From an uncultured Pedosphaera sp. (GTDB lineage: Bacteria; Verrucomicrobiota; Verrucomicrobiia; Limisphaerales; Pedosphaeraceae): a stretch of 64,000 bases of DNA. Below are positions 26,654 through 35,984 of the stretch, piece by piece. Under the pieces are notes generated by a model, which made no database searches, was not told the origin of the DNA, and was given only the letters and a program-made list of their open reading frames with translations. Positions within the stretch are counted from its first letter, which is position 1, and every line of letters starts with the position of its first letter. The stretch spans positions 62,001 to 126,000 of the forward strand of contig CAIXFN010000049.1 in the NCBI GenBank assembly GCA_903918755.1, in the 5' to 3' direction. Position numbers and translations under genes: made by a program.

Positions 26654-28344
26654 CTCGGTGGTTTAAATTGAGAGCCAAATTTCGCGTCAATCTCTGCCGC
26701 CTTCTGAAGCAACTGGGCTTGACTCGGGTTTGGGTTAGCTCTGTAGAACCGATTCCACTCAACGCGTATCTGGCTCAAATGCACGTCGGCGTTAATCTCT
26801 TTTGGGATGCCGCGAAGATTCTCCAGAGAGTGGATTTCGGCTTCCGATACGACTCCCGGATATCGCTTTAGTACTTGTTGTTCGACGGCGTGGTGAACCA
26901 CCACTTGACCTTCGAGTTCCGGATTCGCTGCCAAGAAAGCTGCTCGGTAGTCAGTGGATGACGCCTTTCCGAACGTCGCTCCGGTTGTCTCTGCGGCAAC
27001 CGGAATTTCAACCTTTGCGAAGCGTGCGAGGACTTTCCCCAATAATCTGCCCGCCAAAGGGCCACCCGCACCCAGGAGAGTGGACAGGCCCGCTTCCTTG
27101 AAACTGAAGCACTGCCTGGTTTGAGCAGCGAGTCCCGCGCCTTGGGCGGCCAGATCACCGGCCAAGCCGGCGGCGGCTCCGCGGGCCGCCAGCGCCAGAC
27201 CCGATCCCGCCAGGCTGGTCCCAAAGGTGGCGGACGCCACCGCCCCCGCGATGGCACCCTCGGTCGCGCTGATCCCCGCCTGCACCCAGTCAACGTCCCG
27301 CCCATGGAATAAATCCGACGCGATGCTAAAACCACCCCCAATCAAAGCGCCCGCCGCCGCCCCGGCCAGAATGTGCAGCACCCGACCAACCGAATCCACC
27401 GCGTTCAACGGGCTGTTGCCGGCGAAAGCATAAAGGTCGATTCCCCCCGCCTCCCCGATGGGATCGCGGCTCAGCCAGCGTTGGAGGACGGGATCGTAAG
27501 CGCGAAAGGGGTAGAGGCTCAGGCCGGAATTGCCGTGGTGCGGCATCGAGGAAAACTGCATCCGGTTGGCGTTGGCGAGGGAACCCCATTGGCCCAGCAA
27601 TCGTCCAAACGGATCGTACAGGTAGCGGGCGGCCACGTTTTCATTGCCATCCAGCGGGGCGGTGACATTGCCTGCTGCATCGGAATGGTAGGACGTCTGG
27701 CGCAGCGGGCTGTTGGTGGCGTATTGGGCATCGGTGCGGGCCAGCAGGCCCCCGATGCCTCCTGCGCCCGCGAAGCTGCCGCCCAGGTCCAGACCGCGGG
27801 TGTAGGTCACCTGGACGTTGTTGGCGGCGTCCCGCTCCTGGAGCAGCAATTGTCCGTCGTAAATGAAGTGGGTTTCGTTCGTTTGCACCCAGGCGGAGGA
27901 TTGCCACCCGAAATCAGACGCGACCCGCACCCGGCCCAGGCCGTCGCGCAGGAAAACCGTCTTCCACTGGTTTGTGACATAAGCGGCGGTCAATTGCCCG
28001 GCCTCGTTCCAGGTGAAGCAGCGCGCGCCATCGGTGAGGAGATTGCCGTCGGCATCGTACTGGAGGTTGGCCGACACCGGCAGGTTCCGCGTGAAGGTGT
28101 TGGTGGTGTGCAGCCCGAGGGCGTTGGCCGCGATGACGGTGAATGTATTCGCGCCATTGCTGAGGGTCAGGCCGGAGCTGGCGAACGTGAAATCTCCGTT
28201 GGTTTGTGCGGTCGCGCCATTGACGGTGACAGCGAGCACCGGGGCGGGCAGTGACCCGCTCCAGGTCGGCGTGCCGGGGCGAGTTGGGTTGGCCAGCGCA
28301 ATCTGCGTGGCCAGCCAACAGAACAGAAAGACGCGCCAGAACAT
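26650..28344 (-). CDS. Orphan Rhs-tip cassette 3: signal peptide, long Rhs core fragment, HNH-like nuclease tip
   Basis: 564 residues from the ATG at 28344. The signal peptide MFWRVFLFCWLATQIALA is followed by the same linker as the other cassettes. Unlike cassettes 1 and 2 it keeps the full YD-repeat section found in the large Rhs protein (NLQYDADGNLLTDG, LRDGLGRVRVASDF, YTRGLDLGGSFAGAGGIGG) before the DPVLQRWLSRDPIGEA core end and pretoxin region. The tip from about residue 449 contains VVVHHAVEQQVLKRYPGV, EIHSLENLRGIPKEIN and VHLSQIRVEWNRFY. The paired His and following Asn/His residues suggest an HNH/endonuclease VII-type nuclease. An immunity-like gene overlaps its stop. Confidence 0.84.
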   Translation of the reverse strand: MFWRVFLFCWLATQIALANPTRPGTPTWSGSLPAPVLAVTVNGATAQTNGDFTFASSGLTLSNGANTFTVIAANALGLHTTNTFTRNLPVSANLQYDADGNLLTDGARCFTWNEAGQLTAAYVTNQWKTVFLRDGLGRVRVASDFGWQSSAWVQTNETHFIYDGQLLLQERDAANNVQVTYTRGLDLGGSFAGAGGIGGLLARTDAQYATNSPLRQTSYHSDAAGNVTAPLDGNENVAARYLYDPFGRLLGQWGSLANANRMQFSSMPHHGNSGLSLYPFRAYDPVLQRWLSRDPIGEAGGIDLYAFAGNSPLNAVDSVGRVLHILAGAAAGALIGGGFSIASDLFHGRDVDWVQAGISATEGAIAGAVASATFGTSLAGSGLALAARGAAAGLAGDLAAQGAGLAAQTRQCFSFKEAGLSTLLGAGGPLAGRLLGKVLARFAKVEIPVAAETTGATFGKASSTDYRAAFLAANPELEGQVVVHHAVEQQVLKRYPGVVSEAEIHSLENLRGIPKEINADVHLSQIRVEWNRFYRANPNPSQAQLLQKAAEIDAKFGSQFKPPR

Positions 28345-28560
28345 GTGGCTTGATATTGCGCCAGGCCTCAAATCGGAGCAACGCCAAAGGCGGTTGCTGC
28401 CGGAAGGGTGGTAGCGAAATACACACTGAACCACTTCCAGCCGCAGCAAGCGGCCGTGAAGGAACTGGTTCATGCCTTCCGGCGAACAAAGCGCTTCCCG
28501 CCTTCCCCTCGGAGTACGCCTGCAATTCCATCGCCGTCAACGTTTCAGTGCCCTCGGCGT
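28345..28560 (-). repeat. Repeated upstream region of cassette 3
   Basis: Matches 23824-24050 over about 210 nt with scattered differences; see that entry. From 28561 to 28801 I see no supported gene. Confidence 0.65.
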
Positions 28561-28801
28561 ACGGATCACACCAAACTGATCATCCGTGGCGTAAGCTTCC
28601 GGCTTCGCCGGAAAGCCGCTGGACTGCCAGCCTTTAAACGAAGTCGATTGTGCCCCAGATGATCCAATCGCAGCTTATTTGAGATTGGCAACAAGTTTGA
28701 CTGGGCTCGGAAGCATCTTGCTAATGAATATCAAGAATTAGCCCATCGTCGGGCAAAGCTCAATTCGTCCTCTCGTTTTGGATCGCCTCAACTTCCTCGG
28801 A

Positions 28802-29205
28802 TTATTGCCCCAACATGCGCTTCCTTTCTGCTAGGGACAATGGGGGTTCAGATGGGGGGCCAAGTAGAATTTTCCCTGACTTCAACGATTCCAAAGCGTC
28901 TGGTCCTATAAAATGCCCTGCTGAGCCCTTTTCATAATTGTTTCGCATCCAGGTCAAAAGTGAGCCAGCCCATGTCGTAAAACTCGACGATTTAATTCCG
29001 CGCAAATTTCTTTCCTCATACCAAAGCCTTCCGTTTGATAACCAATTCTGTATAGGCTTGCAGCGATTAAAATGGGTTCTTCGGTTGTCATGGTGGCAAA
29101 GGATTCCTCCAGTGCTCCTCGACTAATTCCGCGATCTTGTTGGCGTCGTCGCTCTTCACGAAGAAATTCTCTACGTTTAAGCTCATAGTCCAAATATGTA
29201 TTCAA
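28802..29205 (-). pseudogene. Small toxin-locus gene split by a one-base frameshift
   Basis: One frame from 29205 reads NTYLDYELKRREFLREERR ... EEPILIAASLYRIGYQTEG. A second frame takes over at about 29026 and reads LWYEERNLRGIKSSSFTTWA ... GSAGHFIGPDALESLKSGKI ... LSLAERKRMLGQ, ending at 28802. Adding one base near 29026 joins them into a protein of about 134 residues. This is either a real single-base deletion or a sequencing error. It lies between the Imm22-like gene and cassette 3, where an immunity or accessory gene would be expected. I recognise no named family. Confidence 0.55.
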
Positions 29206-29229
29206 TGTATTTTTGCGGGCTAAGTAGGA

Positions 29230-29610
29230 TCAACCAAATCCCGGAAAACAAACTGCCCCGATAAATGTCACCTGAGAATTCGAGATCACCTGAAAAATCG
29301 AGTCGTATTTAAAGTTATAAATTATGAACATGCACGACGCACTCGTAATGCCATGATTTCGTGCCGCATCAACAACCTTCGCGGCAAAAGTGTTAGCGCA
29401 GGAGAAATCCCGCACGAGTTTGTCAATATCGACAGGTTCAAGCTCTACCCCCATCTCGCGGACAGCCTGCGGTCGCACCTCGAATCCGAATTCTACCGCA
29501 AAGTGGTCGTTTAGATAATCGTCAAAATCATCTTCAGAACGGAAATCACCGACCCAGACAGATACGAAGCCGGTTTTGATAAAATCATCAAAGTCTCGTT
29601 TATTATGCAT
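29230..29610 (-). CDS. Imm22-like immunity protein
   Basis: 126 residues. The start KTGFVSVWVGDFRSEDDFDD followed by YLNDHF matches the Imm22 pattern (FVSxWxGxFxSexxxxxYL). The central part carries SCANTFAAKVVDAARNHGI, and the hydrophobic end YNFKYDSI also fits the family. It begins 5 nt after the stop of the full-length Rhs gene and has no signal peptide. It most likely protects the cell from that protein's nuclease tip. Confidence 0.78.
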   Translation of the reverse strand: MHNKRDFDDFIKTGFVSVWVGDFRSEDDFDDYLNDHFAVEFGFEVRPQAVREMGVELEPVDIDKLVRDFSCANTFAAKVVDAARNHGITSASCMFIIYNFKYDSIFQVISNSQVTFIGAVCFPGFG

Positions 29611-29615
29611 AATGT

Positions 29616-32600
29616 TTACCAGTCGCTTTCATGAGCGTGACTACGGTTGGTTGGCTTTAGTTCTGGACGATAAATATCCGGATCGTTCTGGTATTGCCGC
29701 CATGTAGTGCGATCCCATCCCTCTTGTGCCGCTCTCAACCGAGCGTCAGGGATTTGATGTCCAGGTCTATGACCAAGTTCCCAGTAGTCGCCTGGCTTAA
29801 TCTCAACTCCTGTAGGGTCATAGACTTTGCCATTCGGTGCTTTGCTTCTCTCCCAAACTTCTCGAGGCAAGCTCCGTCGAGGTGTCACGCGAGGATAGAG
29901 TTTCCTCAATTCAGCGGGAGTCAGTTGTGTGGTTGTCTCTGCGACGACTACAATTTCATCTTTTGCGAAGCGGGCGGCGAATTTCCCCAACAATTTGCCC
30001 GCCAAAGGGCCACCCGCACCCAGGAGAGTGGAGAGGCCCGCCTCCTTGATGCTGAAGCACTGCCTGGTTTGGGCAGCAAGTCCCGCGCCTTGGGCGGCCA
30101 GATCCCCGGCCAAGCCGGCGGCGGCTCCGCGGGCCGCCAGCGCCAGTCCCGATCCCGCCAGGCTGGTCCCAAAGGTGGCTGACGCCACCGCGCCAGCGAT
30201 GGCCCCCTCCGTCGCGCTGATCCCCGCCTGCACCCAGTCAACGTCCCGTCCATGCCATAAATCCGACGCGATGCTAAAGCCACCCCCAATCAAAGCGCCC
30301 GCCGCCGCCCCGGCCAGAATGTGCAGCACCCGACCATCCGAATCGACCGCGTTCAGCGGACTGTTGCCGGCAAAGGCATAAAGGTCGATTCCCCCCCCCT
30401 CCCCGATGGGATCGCGACTCAGCCAGCGTTGGAGGACGGGATCGTAAGCGCGAAAGGGGTAGAGGGTCAGGCCGGAATTGCCGTGGTGCGGCATCGAGGA
30501 AAACTGCATCCGGTTGGCGTTCGCGAGGGAACCCCATTGGCCCAGCAATCGTCCAAATGGATCGTACAGGTAGCGGGCGGCCACGTTTTCATTGCCATCC
30601 AGCAGGGCGGTAACGTTGCCAGCTGCATCGGAATGGTAGTAGTTCTGGCGCAGCGGGCTGTTGGTGGCATATTGGGCATCGGTGCGGGCCAGCAGGCCGC
30701 CGATGCCTCCCGCTCCCGCGAAGCTGCCGCCCAGGTCCAGACCGCGGGTGTAGGTCACCTGGACGTTGTTGGCGGCGTCCCGCTCCTGGAGCAGCAGTTG
30801 TCCGTCGTAAATAAAATGGGTTTCGTTCGTCTGCACCCAGGCGGAGGATTGCCAGCCGAAATCAGACGCGACCCGCACCCGGCCGAGGCCGTCGCGCAGG
30901 AAAGCCGACTTCCACTGGTTTGTGACATAAACGGCGGTCAATTGCCCGGAGTCGCTCCAGGCGAAACAGCGCGCGCCATCGGTGAGGAGATTGCCGTCGG
31001 CATCGTACTGGAGGTTGACCGACACCGGCAGGTTCCGCGTGAAGGTGTTGGTGGTGTGCAGCCCGAGGGCGTTGGCCGCGATGACGGTGAATGTATTCAC
31101 GCCATTGCTGAGGGTCAGGCCGGAGCTGGCGAACGTGAAATCCCCGTTGGTCTGCGCGGCCACGCTATTGACGGTGACCGTGACCGCCGGGGCGGGCAGT
31201 GACCCGCTCCAGGTCAACGTGCCCGAGCGGGTGATGTTCGTCAGCTCGTTGCGCGCGTCGGGGTTAAAGGCCTGGGTCAGCCCGCCATTGATGCGGGAGA
31301 TCAAGTTGTGGCCGGCGTCATAACCATAGGTGAGTTGCTCATTCAGCCGCGCAGTGCCATTGGACTCGCTACCGGTCCAGGAAGTGAGCTGGGAAATGTT
31401 GTCGTAACCGACGCTCACACTGCTCGTCGTCAACCCGAGATTGCGGGTGACGCTGGTCCGCTGGCCGGCGGCATCGATGATGTAATTGTAGCCATCCAAA
31501 GCGTGACCCCAATAGTTGAGCAGCACCGTGGCGTCGAGCCGGGAAAGGTTGTCGTAGTGGTTGGTGATGACGGCGGCGTTTGGCAGTGCGATGGTTTGCA
31601 CCAGCGCCGAGGCGGAATTGGCGGCATAGCCATAAGTGAATAGCCCGGCGGGTGAAGCCACGGTCTGGAGGCGCGGGGAGGCATCGTAACCGTAGGTTTG
31701 CTCCCACTGCGAAGCTCCAGGCTGGGTCAGGGTCAGGGAACTCCGCGTCCCGTTGGTATAGGCGAGGGCAACCGTGCTGTTGGCCCAGGGGCCGGCTTCG
31801 CCCTGCAACTGGCCCGAGGGTGTATAGCTGAAACCGGTGACGCCGGAGGCGTCCAACATGTTGGTCACGCGACCGTTGCCGTCATAACGGAAGACAATGG
31901 GAGTATCGGACGGGTAGGTGTTGGTCAAGACCCGGCCCATGGCATCGCGTAAGAACCAGTTGGTGCCTTTTGCGGGAGTCCAGCGCGTTTGCAAGTCCCC
32001 ACCCGGATAATAGGTTAGCTTGAGGACCGAGTTGGAGGTGTGGTCCAATTTGCTGGTCAGGCGGCCGAAGGCGTCGCGTAAAAAGGTTGTTTGATGGAGG
32101 TTGCCATCTACGAGCCCGGTAAGGTTGCCCGCCGGGTCGTACTGATATTGGGTCAGTTCGTTATCCGCGTTTTTCTGAGCGAGCAGCCGGCCGGCCGTGT
32201 CGTTGGTCAGAAAACTTGTCCGCCCCAGGGTGTCGGTCACCTGCACCAGGCCGTTGCTGGAATAGGTAAAGCGATTGGTTTGCACCCCGGCCACGATGTT
32301 GGTCAAAACACGACCCAACTTGTCGTAGGCCAAGGTCGAGGTGACCAACCTGGAGTCCGTCGCGGCAATGGGGCGGTCCATGACGTCGAAATTATTCGAC
32401 CACAGAATTCCCGTGCTATTTGTCGCGCTGGTGGCCAACCCCTGAAGGTTGTAGGTGAGGGTGTTCGTCGATCCGGCGTCCGCCGTTTGGGTCAATTGGT
32501 CAAGGGCATTGAAGGTATTGGTGCGGGCATAGCCGTCGGGGTAAACCACGTTGGTCATCCGCCCGGCCCGGTCGTAATAATAGTGCGTGTAGTTGCTGAG

Positions 32601-35600
32601 CGCGTCGCGCGTGGACTCCAAAGCCCCGCACTGGCAGTATTGGGCCAGCGAGATCGCCCCATTGGCATCGGTGAAGCTCGTCAGGTTGCGCAATCCGTCA
32701 TAGCCGAAATAAGACCAATGCCCTCGTTTGTCCCGCGTGGCGGTCAGATCAAGGGCCGTATAGATATTGGAAACCGAGCCTTCGGAGTCCGCGTAGCCGG
32801 TCAACCGCTGGAGTCCATCCCAAAAATTGGTCGTGCGCCGTCCGAGTTCATCCTGGTCCATCGCCACCAGGCCGTTGATATAGGTGAATGAGTTCGTCCG
32901 GCCGATTTCGATGGTGGTGATGTTCGTCAAGAAGCCGGTCGAATCGTAGAGGAAACTCGTGGTCAAGCCCGAAGCCGAGTGGTTGGTCTTGATCCGGTTG
33001 GCCGCGTCATACGTGGAACTGCTAATGTACCCGGCGGCATTGGTGCTCCAGCCGGGCAGCGGCGGCGTATAGCTATGGGTCACTTGGTGCGAGGCCCCGC
33101 ATCCGGAACTGCTGATCGGGGCGGCCGCCTGATAGCCACCGTAGCTGTTGGAAGTGCCGTCGGGATTGATGGCGGCGATCAGCAGGTTCGGCCAGGTGCA
33201 TTGTGAAAAATAATTGGTGTTCGGCTTGTACACGCCAACGGGGGCGAACATCAGCGTGTATCCGCTTGGGAGCGTGATCGGCGCCTGCGTGCAGGATGCC
33301 ATGTAGGAACCCACTGTGCAAAAGGGGCAAACCGTTTTGTTGGAAAAGGCGATCGTGTTGTTCGCGTAAATCCAGGATTGAGTCCGGGTCCTGGAAATTC
33401 CGTCACTCAGGGAGTAGGTGGTCACCAGGTTGGTGAGGAAACCCGCGTCATTGTACCGCGACCAGTTGTACTCAGTGGCGCCCGCAGGTTGCCGGCGAGC
33501 CACCACCCCAATCTGATAATTTGTCCCCTGGAGATAGGGGAGTGACTTTCCGGCGTAATCATAAAAAGACAACTGCCCGGCCGTGGTACCATCTGCCGAG
33601 GGTGCCTGCTCGACCGAAAGGCAGTCCAGCACGGTCAAATTGTTGGCATCCCCGAGCCAATGCCGCATTCGTGCCATTTGGTAATCCGTCGCGGTGAGGT
33701 TCGTGACCACCAGGGCGGAATTGGTCACCACCAAATTGGTCAGCGCCGCGCATTGGCGCGGGTCCCAATGAAAGCTGTTGCGGAACGAGACCGCGGCGAA
33801 ATTGGTGCTGGCGCCAATCGTGCCGGTATCCAAAGTGCCCCAAGGCGTGGATTGAGGAAGGATGTTGGTGGCATATTGGTCCGTGTAAAAGGCGGAGCAA
33901 TCAAATCGGAACGCATACAGGTTGGTTCCGCCATTGGCATCGGTGACGGCCACCGCTCGCGTAATGGCGTTATGACCGCCGATGTTGCCCTGGCCCGCGA
34001 TGGTGTTGGAGTAGTAATTGAAAGTATTGGTTCCCGAAGGCGTGATCAACTGGCTAACGCGCCCCTGGGTGTCCCAATTTAGGGTGCTGATCAGCCCGGC
34101 GGCATCGGTGATCTGGTTCAGATTCCCGTTGGTATCGTACGCGAAGGCAGCGCTCTGCCCGTAGGAGGTCGTCACCCCGGAGAGTTGGGCGGGATTGCTG
34201 GCATACTGGAAGGTGAGGGTTTTTCCATCGTAATCGGTGACCTTCGTCAGGCGATACTGGATGGTTTCCGGGTTGCCGCAATTCGCGTAGCACTCGTAAG
34301 TTAATTCCGTCTCGTTGCCCAGCGGATCTGTCCGACTGGTCAGCAGCGCCTCCGCGTCGTAAATGCCTGCGGTGGTGTTTGTTCGCCAAACCATCACGCC
34401 ATACCGATCCACACTCCCATCTGGGTTAAAGACGCGAAAACCGGTGTAGGCGTCGTACCAGGCGTTCGTCACCGGCATGAACTGGTTGGTAATCCCATGG
34501 CTACCCGAGATGGCTAAATAGGCGTTGGTGCCAGTAAAAGGCAATCCTGGCACGGTTACGACGGTGCCGTCTGTCACGACCCCGCATGCTGGCTGAAGCT
34601 GGGTGTTTGATTCCACATCTGACAGGGCGGATTTGGTGTATGTGCGCTCGCCTCCGGTGGGCAGATACAGGGTCGCGGTCCAATCGGAAAACCCATTGGT
34701 GGGATCCAGGGTGCTGGACAACCCTCTGAAATAAATCTTGGAGTACCAATTATGGAGAAAGCCAGGTGGCGAATAGCTGAAGGAACTGGGTGGGGAATCG
34801 CGCTGCTTGATCGTGAGCCGAAAGGCCATCTGCTCCCCGCGCGAAGTGGTGTACGACACCGGTTCGTCGGCGAACCACACATTGATGTAAGGCTCCGTGA
34901 CCCACCATGCGGGCATGCCACTACAGGGTACGCAAACCTGCCGGGGATTCGTTGGGCTGATCTTGCATCCCTTATCGCGGGCGTCGTTGATATTATAGGG
35001 ATAGCCACGGCCGAATACCAGCCGAGTCTCCGCCTCCAGGACGCTTTGCCAGCCGGCGGGGCGCTGGTTTTCCGGCACCAGGAAATAACCGCTGGACTCC
35101 GCCTCCAGGTCTGCGGCGGAAATCCATTGATCGCTCACAAAAGTGGGGTCCGCGACGCGGTAATAGCCTAAATCCGCGCGATACTCCAGGACCGCGCCAA
35201 AATGATTCAAGGACCAATGCACCACGGATGGAACCGGCACCGGGGCGCTGTCGGTGCGGCGAACGGCCACCAATCCCATGCCGGATTGCTGACTCAACTG
35301 GATCAGGCGAGCCAGCGTGAGACCGTTTTCCGTGGAAGGTTCTTCAATCAGCGGATCAACGACGCTGGCCGGTTTGCCGAGCTGCCGGGCGATATTGGCC
35401 AGCGCAAGACTGCCGCAACGATAGCTGAGGCCAGGGTGATCCCGCATGATGAGGTAAGCCTCGCGCGCCGTCTCGGTTCGGCGACGATCCTCCGGAGTCG
35501 CCATCGGCCGGCCCTCGGCGGCCTGCAAGAGCAGGCGCAGCGGCTCCAGCCGACCCAGGCGGGAAAGCAATTCCACCTGACCAGCCACAGCATGGTTGGC

Positions 35601-35966
35601 TTCTTCTTTTCCGGCGGGGTTGGCGGTGTCTTTAAGCCGGTTCCAAGCACTGTCCCAGTGGCTCAAGGCCAGCGAGTTCCGGCCGGCGCGCCGATAGGCG
35701 TTGGCCAGCCGGTTCCGCAATGCCGGGGTCCAGGGGGAATCGGGACGGGTGGTAACATAACTTTCAATCAGGGTGCGATCCCCTCCTAATGCGGCAAGTT
35801 CCTGCTGGTCCTGGTCGCTCGGTGGCTGGTCGCCCGTCCAAGTAACAACCTGGGCGCTTGCGCCGGGCGTCATCGCCGGAGCGGCCGCGACCTCGTCCGC
35901 AACAGCCGCCTTGGCGTTCAGGAAGAGAACCACTGATAAGGCGAGATTGATCAGATGTCGTTTCAT
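29616..35966 (-). CDS. Full-length secreted Rhs/YD-repeat protein with C39 peptidase domain and GH-E-like nuclease tip
   Basis: 2,116 residues. A signal peptide (residues 1-23, ending AVA) is followed by a helical region. A peptidase C39-like domain comes next (about 178-300), with SYRCGSLALANIARQLG (Cys184), VVHWSLNHFGAVLEY (His255) and RVADPTF (Asp273). YD repeats fill about 570-1870 (for example YDSTGFLTNI, YDPAGNLTGLVD, YDPFGRLLGQW). The core end motif is DPVLQRWLSRDPIGEG. A Gly/Ala-rich pretoxin region follows, then from about residue 2010 the tip: REVWERSKAPNGKVYDPTG, YWELGHRPGHQIPDAR, YRPELKPTNRSHAHESDW. The GH...YRPE...N.SH pattern is typical of GH-E family HNH nucleases. Rhs cores form a shell that holds the toxin. 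The ribosome-binding site is excellent, and the LamG gene lies 18 nt upstream. Confidence 0.93.
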   Translation of the reverse strand: MKRHLINLALSVVLFLNAKAAVADEVAAAPAMTPGASAQVVTWTGDQPPSDQDQQELAALGGDRTLIESYVTTRPDSPWTPALRNRLANAYRRAGRNSLALSHWDSAWNRLKDTANPAGKEEANHAVAGQVELLSRLGRLEPLRLLLQAAEGRPMATPEDRRRTETAREAYLIMRDHPGLSYRCGSLALANIARQLGKPASVVDPLIEEPSTENGLTLARLIQLSQQSGMGLVAVRRTDSAPVPVPSVVHWSLNHFGAVLEYRADLGYYRVADPTFVSDQWISAADLEAESSGYFLVPENQRPAGWQSVLEAETRLVFGRGYPYNINDARDKGCKISPTNPRQVCVPCSGMPAWWVTEPYINVWFADEPVSYTTSRGEQMAFRLTIKQRDSPPSSFSYSPPGFLHNWYSKIYFRGLSSTLDPTNGFSDWTATLYLPTGGERTYTKSALSDVESNTQLQPACGVVTDGTVVTVPGLPFTGTNAYLAISGSHGITNQFMPVTNAWYDAYTGFRVFNPDGSVDRYGVMVWRTNTTAGIYDAEALLTSRTDPLGNETELTYECYANCGNPETIQYRLTKVTDYDGKTLTFQYASNPAQLSGVTTSYGQSAAFAYDTNGNLNQITDAAGLISTLNWDTQGRVSQLITPSGTNTFNYYSNTIAGQGNIGGHNAITRAVAVTDANGGTNLYAFRFDCSAFYTDQYATNILPQSTPWGTLDTGTIGASTNFAAVSFRNSFHWDPRQCAALTNLVVTNSALVVTNLTATDYQMARMRHWLGDANNLTVLDCLSVEQAPSADGTTAGQLSFYDYAGKSLPYLQGTNYQIGVVARRQPAGATEYNWSRYNDAGFLTNLVTTYSLSDGISRTRTQSWIYANNTIAFSNKTVCPFCTVGSYMASCTQAPITLPSGYTLMFAPVGVYKPNTNYFSQCTWPNLLIAAINPDGTSNSYGGYQAAAPISSSGCGASHQVTHSYTPPLPGWSTNAAGYISSSTYDAANRIKTNHSASGLTTSFLYDSTGFLTNITTIEIGRTNSFTYINGLVAMDQDELGRRTTNFWDGLQRLTGYADSEGSVSNIYTALDLTATRDKRGHWSYFGYDGLRNLTSFTDANGAISLAQYCQCGALESTRDALSNYTHYYYDRAGRMTNVVYPDGYARTNTFNALDQLTQTADAGSTNTLTYNLQGLATSATNSTGILWSNNFDVMDRPIAATDSRLVTSTLAYDKLGRVLTNIVAGVQTNRFTYSSNGLVQVTDTLGRTSFLTNDTAGRLLAQKNADNELTQYQYDPAGNLTGLVDGNLHQTTFLRDAFGRLTSKLDHTSNSVLKLTYYPGGDLQTRWTPAKGTNWFLRDAMGRVLTNTYPSDTPIVFRYDGNGRVTNMLDASGVTGFSYTPSGQLQGEAGPWANSTVALAYTNGTRSSLTLTQPGASQWEQTYGYDASPRLQTVASPAGLFTYGYAANSASALVQTIALPNAAVITNHYDNLSRLDATVLLNYWGHALDGYNYIIDAAGQRTSVTRNLGLTTSSVSVGYDNISQLTSWTGSESNGTARLNEQLTYGYDAGHNLISRINGGLTQAFNPDARNELTNITRSGTLTWSGSLPAPAVTVTVNSVAAQTNGDFTFASSGLTLSNGVNTFTVIAANALGLHTTNTFTRNLPVSVNLQYDADGNLLTDGARCFAWSDSGQLTAVYVTNQWKSAFLRDGLGRVRVASDFGWQSSAWVQTNETHFIYDGQLLLQERDAANNVQVTYTRGLDLGGSFAGAGGIGGLLARTDAQYATNSPLRQNYYHSDAAGNVTALLDGNENVAARYLYDPFGRLLGQWGSLANANRMQFSSMPHHGNSGLTLYPFRAYDPVLQRWLSRDPIGEGGGIDLYAFAGNSPLNAVDSDGRVLHILAGAAAGALIGGGFSIASDLWHGRDVDWVQAGISATEGAIAGAVASATFGTSLAGSGLALAARGAAAGLAGDLAAQGAGLAAQTRQCFSIKEAGLSTLLGAGGPLAGKLLGKFAARFAKDEIVVVAETTTQLTPAELRKLYPRVTPRRSLPREVWERSKAPNGKVYDPTGVEIKPGDYWELGHRPGHQIPDARLRAAQEGWDRTTWRQYQNDPDIYRPELKPTNRSHAHESDW

Positions 35967-35971
35967 TTTAT

Positions 35972-35979
35972 CTCCTCCT
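35972..35979 (-). promoter_or_regulatory. Strong ribosome-binding site of the full-length Rhs gene
   Basis: AGGAGGAG lies 5 nt before the ATG at 35966, much stronger than at most genes here. It fixes the start. Confidence 0.8.
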
Positions 35980-35984
35980 GGATC

